A DNA stretch of 64,000 nucleotides from Tolypothrix sp. NIES-4075 (GTDB taxonomy: Bacteria; Cyanobacteriota; Cyanobacteriia; Cyanobacteriales; Nostocaceae), in the NCBI RefSeq assembly GCF_002218085.1, contig NZ_BDUC01000006.1, forward strand, positions 372,001 through 436,000, read 5' to 3'. The notes beneath the pieces are model-generated. The model worked only from the letters and a program-made list of their open reading frames with translations, made no database searches and was not told the DNA's origin. Positions 61,289-64,000 of this stretch are shown here, one piece after another (the stretch's first letter is position 1; each line of letters starts with the position of its first letter). The position numbers and the translations under genes were made by a program.

Positions 61289-61345
61289 TAACCCCCCAAC
61301 CCCCTTCCCTTGTAGGGAAGGGGGAGAATTAAAGCTTCTCTCCTA
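61289..61345. repeat. CCCCTTCCCTTGTAGGGAAG repeat
   Basis: Same dispersed repeat as at 3230 and 9400. Confidence 0.7.
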
Positions 61346-61366
61346 AGAAAAGAGCAATTTTCTGAG

Positions 61367-61390
61367 GGTGCGTTATTGTTTGTAACGCAC
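61367..61390. repeat. GGTGCGTTA hairpin (short copy)
   Basis: GGTGCGTTATTGTTTGTAACGCAC; third copy of the element. Confidence 0.6.
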
Positions 61391-61408
61391 GCAGCACATA
61401 ATCTTACT

Positions 61409-61457
61409 CGTAGTAAGCACTTTAGTGCTTAAAATAAGCACTAAAGTGCTTACTACG
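61409..61457. terminator. 49-bp perfect palindrome after ilvD
   Basis: CGTAGTAAGCACTTTAGTGC with TTA, then AAA, then the exact complement of the 23-bp arm. It lies 3 bp after the ilvD stop codon. It fits both the CGTAGTAAGC dispersed repeat family and a terminator. Confidence 0.6.
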
Positions 61458-61460
61458 TTG

Positions 61461-63146
61461 TTAAAACAAATCTAAGTCTGTCAATGCACCGAGACTGCTG
61501 GAAGATACTAATTTAGCATATTTCCCTAACACACCTTTGGTATAACGAGGTGGACGAGGTTGCCAATTAGCACGACGAGCTGCTAATTCTTCATCGGATA
61601 CGTTTAATTGCAACAGTCGCGCATGAGCATCAATTGTGATAGTATCACCTTCTTCGACAAGGGCGATCGCTCCCCCAACTGCTGCTTCTGGTGCAACATG
61701 TCCAACTACCATCCCATATGTACCACCAGAAAATCTCCCGTCTGTAATTAACCCGACCGAATCAGCTAAACCAGCACCGATAATTGCTGAGGTGGGTGCT
61801 AGCATCTCCCGCATCCCCGGACCACCTTTTGGTCCTTCGTAACGAATGACGAGAACATCACCTGCATTTATCTTATGAGCCAAAATCGCATCTAAACAAG
61901 ATTCTTCTGATTCAAATACTCGTGCAGTTCCCGTAATCTTGGGCACTTTTATGCCACTAATTTTGGCTACTGATCCTTCTGTTGCCAGATTTCCTCTGAG
62001 TATAGCCAAGTGTCCTTGACTATACATCGGGTTATCCCAAGGACGAATTACGTCTTGGTCGGGAGATGGTTCTGATGGTACATCTGCCAAGACTTCCGCA
62101 ATTGTTTGTCCGGTGATAGTCAGAGCATCCCCGTGAAGTAAATCATGCACAAGTAGCATTTTCATCACTAGGGGAATACCACCAGCTTTGTGTAAATCTG
62201 TCGCTACATAACGTCCGCTGGGTTTTAAATCGCACAATACTGGAACACGAGCGCGGATGATTTCAAAGTCATCTAAATTAAGTTCAACACCAGCAGTGTG
62301 TGCGATCGCCAAAAAATGCAATACTGCATTTGTGGAACCACCCACTGCCATAACCACCGAAAGAGCATTTTCGATAGATTTGCGGGTGATAATTTGGCTG
62401 GGTAGAATTTGTTTGCGGATTGCTTCCACTAAGAAAAACGCAGATTTCTCTGTACTATCTGCCTTTTCTGCATCTTCTGCCGCCATCGTTGAGGAATATG
62501 GTAAACTCATCCCCATCGCTTCAAAAGCGGAAGACATCGTATTTGCAGTGTACATTCCCCCACAGGAACCAGCACCCGGACAAGCTTTGCCCTCAACTTC
62601 TAAAAGTTCCTTCTCGTCAATTTTCCCAGCGCTGTATTGTCCCACAGCTTCAAAAGAACTGACAACAGTTAAATCGCGTCCATTGTGATGTCCGGGTTTG
62701 ATTGTACCCCCATAAACAAAGATAGCCGGGATATTCATGCGAGCGATCGCAATCATCGCTCCCGGCATATTTTTATCACAACCACCAATGGCAAGTACAC
62801 CATCCATACTTTGCCCAGTGCAAGCAGTTTCAATCGAATCGGCAATTACTTCTCGTGACACCAGGGAATATTTCATTCCCTCAGTTCCCATCGAAATACC
62901 ATCACTTACAGTAATTGTACCGAATAATTGCGGCATTCCTCCAGCATTTTTAATACTAACTTCCGCTCTGAGTGCCAGTTGATTTATGCCCATATTGCAG
63001 GGAGTAATGGTGCTGTAACCATTAGCTACACCGACAATTGGCTTGGTAAAATCTTCATCTTGAAAACCAACAGCACGTAGCATCGCTCGATTAGGCGATC
63101 GCTGTACCCCTTGAGTGACAACTTGGCTTCTCAAATTTTCTGACAT
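61461..63146 (-). CDS. ilvD: Dihydroxy-acid dehydratase
   Basis: A 561-residue enzyme of branched-chain amino acid synthesis (2,3-dihydroxy acids to 2-oxo acids). Motifs: GIAN-type start VGVANGYSTITPCNMG, ACTGQSMDGVLAIGGCDKNM and KACPGAGSCGGMYTANTMSS with the cluster cysteines, AVGGSTNAVLHFLAIAH, LIRYEGPKGGPGMREML and SDGRFSGG-type segment TDGRFSGGTYGMVVGH. Full length. Together with leuC and leuD at 21-24 kb this window holds parts of the leucine and isoleucine/valine pathway, unlinked. The 3' end has a partial second copy 2 kb away. Confidence 0.97.
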   Translation of the reverse strand: MSENLRSQVVTQGVQRSPNRAMLRAVGFQDEDFTKPIVGVANGYSTITPCNMGINQLALRAEVSIKNAGGMPQLFGTITVSDGISMGTEGMKYSLVSREVIADSIETACTGQSMDGVLAIGGCDKNMPGAMIAIARMNIPAIFVYGGTIKPGHHNGRDLTVVSSFEAVGQYSAGKIDEKELLEVEGKACPGAGSCGGMYTANTMSSAFEAMGMSLPYSSTMAAEDAEKADSTEKSAFFLVEAIRKQILPSQIITRKSIENALSVVMAVGGSTNAVLHFLAIAHTAGVELNLDDFEIIRARVPVLCDLKPSGRYVATDLHKAGGIPLVMKMLLVHDLLHGDALTITGQTIAEVLADVPSEPSPDQDVIRPWDNPMYSQGHLAILRGNLATEGSVAKISGIKVPKITGTARVFESEESCLDAILAHKINAGDVLVIRYEGPKGGPGMREMLAPTSAIIGAGLADSVGLITDGRFSGGTYGMVVGHVAPEAAVGGAIALVEEGDTITIDAHARLLQLNVSDEELAARRANWQPRPPRYTKGVLGKYAKLVSSSSLGALTDLDLF

Positions 63147-63284
63147 TTTTTTCCCTTTAGCACCATCGTCTTTGTTTTAGTGCTTCTTTTGTGTGGTTAC
63201 TTCAAAATATCACAAACTGTAACACAAGATTTGCGTCGCAACGTGTAGCTTGTCTTCACAACTTTGTTGCAGAATTTTAGGCAA

Positions 63285-63373
63285 TAGACCTCTTGCAAAA
63301 ATGAGATTTTACGACGTTCTGTTCCCTGTTAAGAGTTCCCTGTTAAGAGTTCCCTACTTCTGCAAGAAGTCTA
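63285..63373. repeat. MITE-like element E2 (89 bp)
   Basis: Reverse orientation of E1 with one additional 7-bp GGGAACA unit. TA at both ends. Confidence 0.8.
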
Positions 63374-63376
63374 ATG

Positions 63377-63469
63377 TATGAAAATGATTTTGTGTGATAT
63401 TAGAACCGTTGTAGAGACGCGATATATCGCGTCTCTACATCCGAATTCATACCGCGATTCAGCAACGCT
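63377..63469. repeat. MITE-like element C, one end missing
   Basis: Reverse-orientation match to element B (TATGAAAATGATTTTG, palindrome at 63410-63437, CAGCAACGCTAA end). The far TTGGCGTTGCTGATTTCAT end is missing, replaced by E2. Its last bases overlap the TenA stop codon. Confidence 0.75.
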
Positions 63470-64000
63470 AATTAGCTGACCATGCTGCTTGAAAAAAGTC
63501 TCGCTCACACAACATGGCATAGCGGTAAGTTGAATGTAGTAAGGTAGTAGCAGTAGCATAACTTTCTACTAAGCTTTCTAATTGTGCTGCTAGCGGTTGA
63601 AAATCTGCGCTGCTATAAGTGCGAATCCAGTCTGCATACTGATGATTGGGAATACCATTACGCGCTAACTCTTCTCCCAAAAACGCATACAAACGCATAC
63701 AGGGAGACATCGCAGCAGCAGTTAAACCTACATCTTTACCCCAAGCGATCGCTAATAAAAAGTCAGTATAACGCCTAGTAGCTGCTTGTGGTTCATGTGA
63801 TTGCAAATCGACTTTCCACGCTTTAGCATAGCTTTGATGCAGCTGTAATTCTTGCAAAACTCCAGCCGCTAAATTGTGAAATACGATAAATCCTGCCCAA
63901 TCTGGTGCTTTCGCAGCTGCGATACTGTAAGCACGAGCAAAAGCTTCTAAGAAAAAAGCATCTTGTCCTACATAGTAAGCGAACTTCTGCGGATCTAGCG
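63468..64000 (-). CDS. tenA: TenA/THI-4 family protein, 5' end outside window
   Basis: At least 177 residues, continuing off the end of the window; the TTG at 63857 is internal. Upstream codons read DPQKFAYYVGQDAFFLEAFA, then YSIAAAKAPDWAGFIVFHNL, the TenA/heme-oxygenase-like helical bundle; AAAMSPCMRLYAFLGEEL contains the conserved Cys region of thiaminase II. TenA hydrolyses aminopyrimidines in thiamine salvage. The C-terminal YATATTLLHSTYRYAMLCER matches the family end. The stop codon is in the terminal repeat of element C. Confidence 0.82.
   Translation of the reverse strand, partial: LDPQKFAYYVGQDAFFLEAFARAYSIAAAKAPDWAGFIVFHNLAAGVLQELQLHQSYAKAWKVDLQSHEPQAATRRYTDFLLAIAWGKDVGLTAAAMSPCMRLYAFLGEELARNGIPNHQYADWIRTYSSADFQPLAAQLESLVESYATATTLLHSTYRYAMLCERDFFQAAWSAN

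Noticed and set aside
60929..61291. Plus-strand 120-codon and two minus-strand frames of 82-94 codons across the 21-bp array
   Set aside because: Three frames open on both strands because the unit is a multiple of three; no start signal or family. Kept only as a finding about the array.

Overview
The window looks like chromosome of a filamentous, probably heterocyst-forming (Nostocales-type) cyanobacterium. The octamer GCGATCGC and its core recur throughout. Heptanucleotide tandem repeats, short palindromic dispersed repeats and small inverted-repeat elements fill many intergenic gaps. Several gene families present are typical of cyanobacteria: a PyrF-PyrE fusion, XisH/XisI, a PedR-like regulator, an AAA/WD40 STAND-type protein and a kdp operon without kdpD. 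I found no rRNA, no CRISPR array and no tRNA that I could support. Everything is read by eye; no database search was run.

Layout. 0-3.2 kb: the end of a carotenoid-type FAD oxidoreductase, then two IS630-family elements, one inserted inside the other, both with readable ends and TA target duplications. 3.3-4.8 kb: a restriction-nuclease-like protein and the XisI/XisH pair. 4.8-7.6 kb: a dihydroorotase homologue that has lost most metal ligands, and a two-domain histidine phosphatase. 7.9-18.8 kb: a secreted protein, an MGME1-like exonuclease, a rhomboid protease, an AI-2E family permease, PyrF-PyrE, a molybdopterin oxidoreductase with its cytochrome b partner, an alkyltransferase-like protein, a DUF4174 lipoprotein, a 2OG-Fe dioxygenase and an HpcH/HpaI aldolase. 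19-28 kb: sfsA, a fatty acid desaturase, leuC and leuD (separated by a heptamer repeat), a small unknown gene pair, gluconokinase, a DUF433/DUF5615 toxin-antitoxin pair, a GST, a PfkB sugar kinase and a PedR-like regulator.

28-41 kb: DUF6391, a glycosyltransferase, a hydrolase, then a sugar-metabolism stretch (glycogen-debranching-type glucosidase, VOC protein, DoxX, SMP-30 lactonase, truncated royal-jelly-type protein, GMC oxidoreductase) with gene remnants (RfbB, SDR) beside it, followed by a Ser/Thr kinase. 41-46 kb: msrA, an ECF sigma/anti-sigma pair transcribed away from a four-gene envelope set (secreted protein, small membrane protein, cupredoxin lipoprotein, metallophosphoesterase). 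46-53.4 kb: the K+-transporting kdpA-kdpB-kdpF-like-kdpC operon, split by repeats, divergent from a histidine kinase/NarL-type response regulator pair. 53.4-58.6 kb: a fibrillin-like protein, a second DUF433/DUF5615 pair and a 1220-residue AAA/WD40 protein with 15 near-identical WD repeats.

58.6-63.5 kb is the most unusual part. Two related arrays of exactly 21-bp units, a second copy of the 3' end of ilvD, an LRR protein gene and several small mobile-looking palindromic elements lie next to intact ilvD. The ilvD fragment differs from the intact gene at nine positions, eight of them synonymous, so it does not look like a simply decaying local duplicate; an LRR-carrying insertion that reconstituted the ilvD end is one reading. 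The window ends in a TenA-family gene cut by the window edge.
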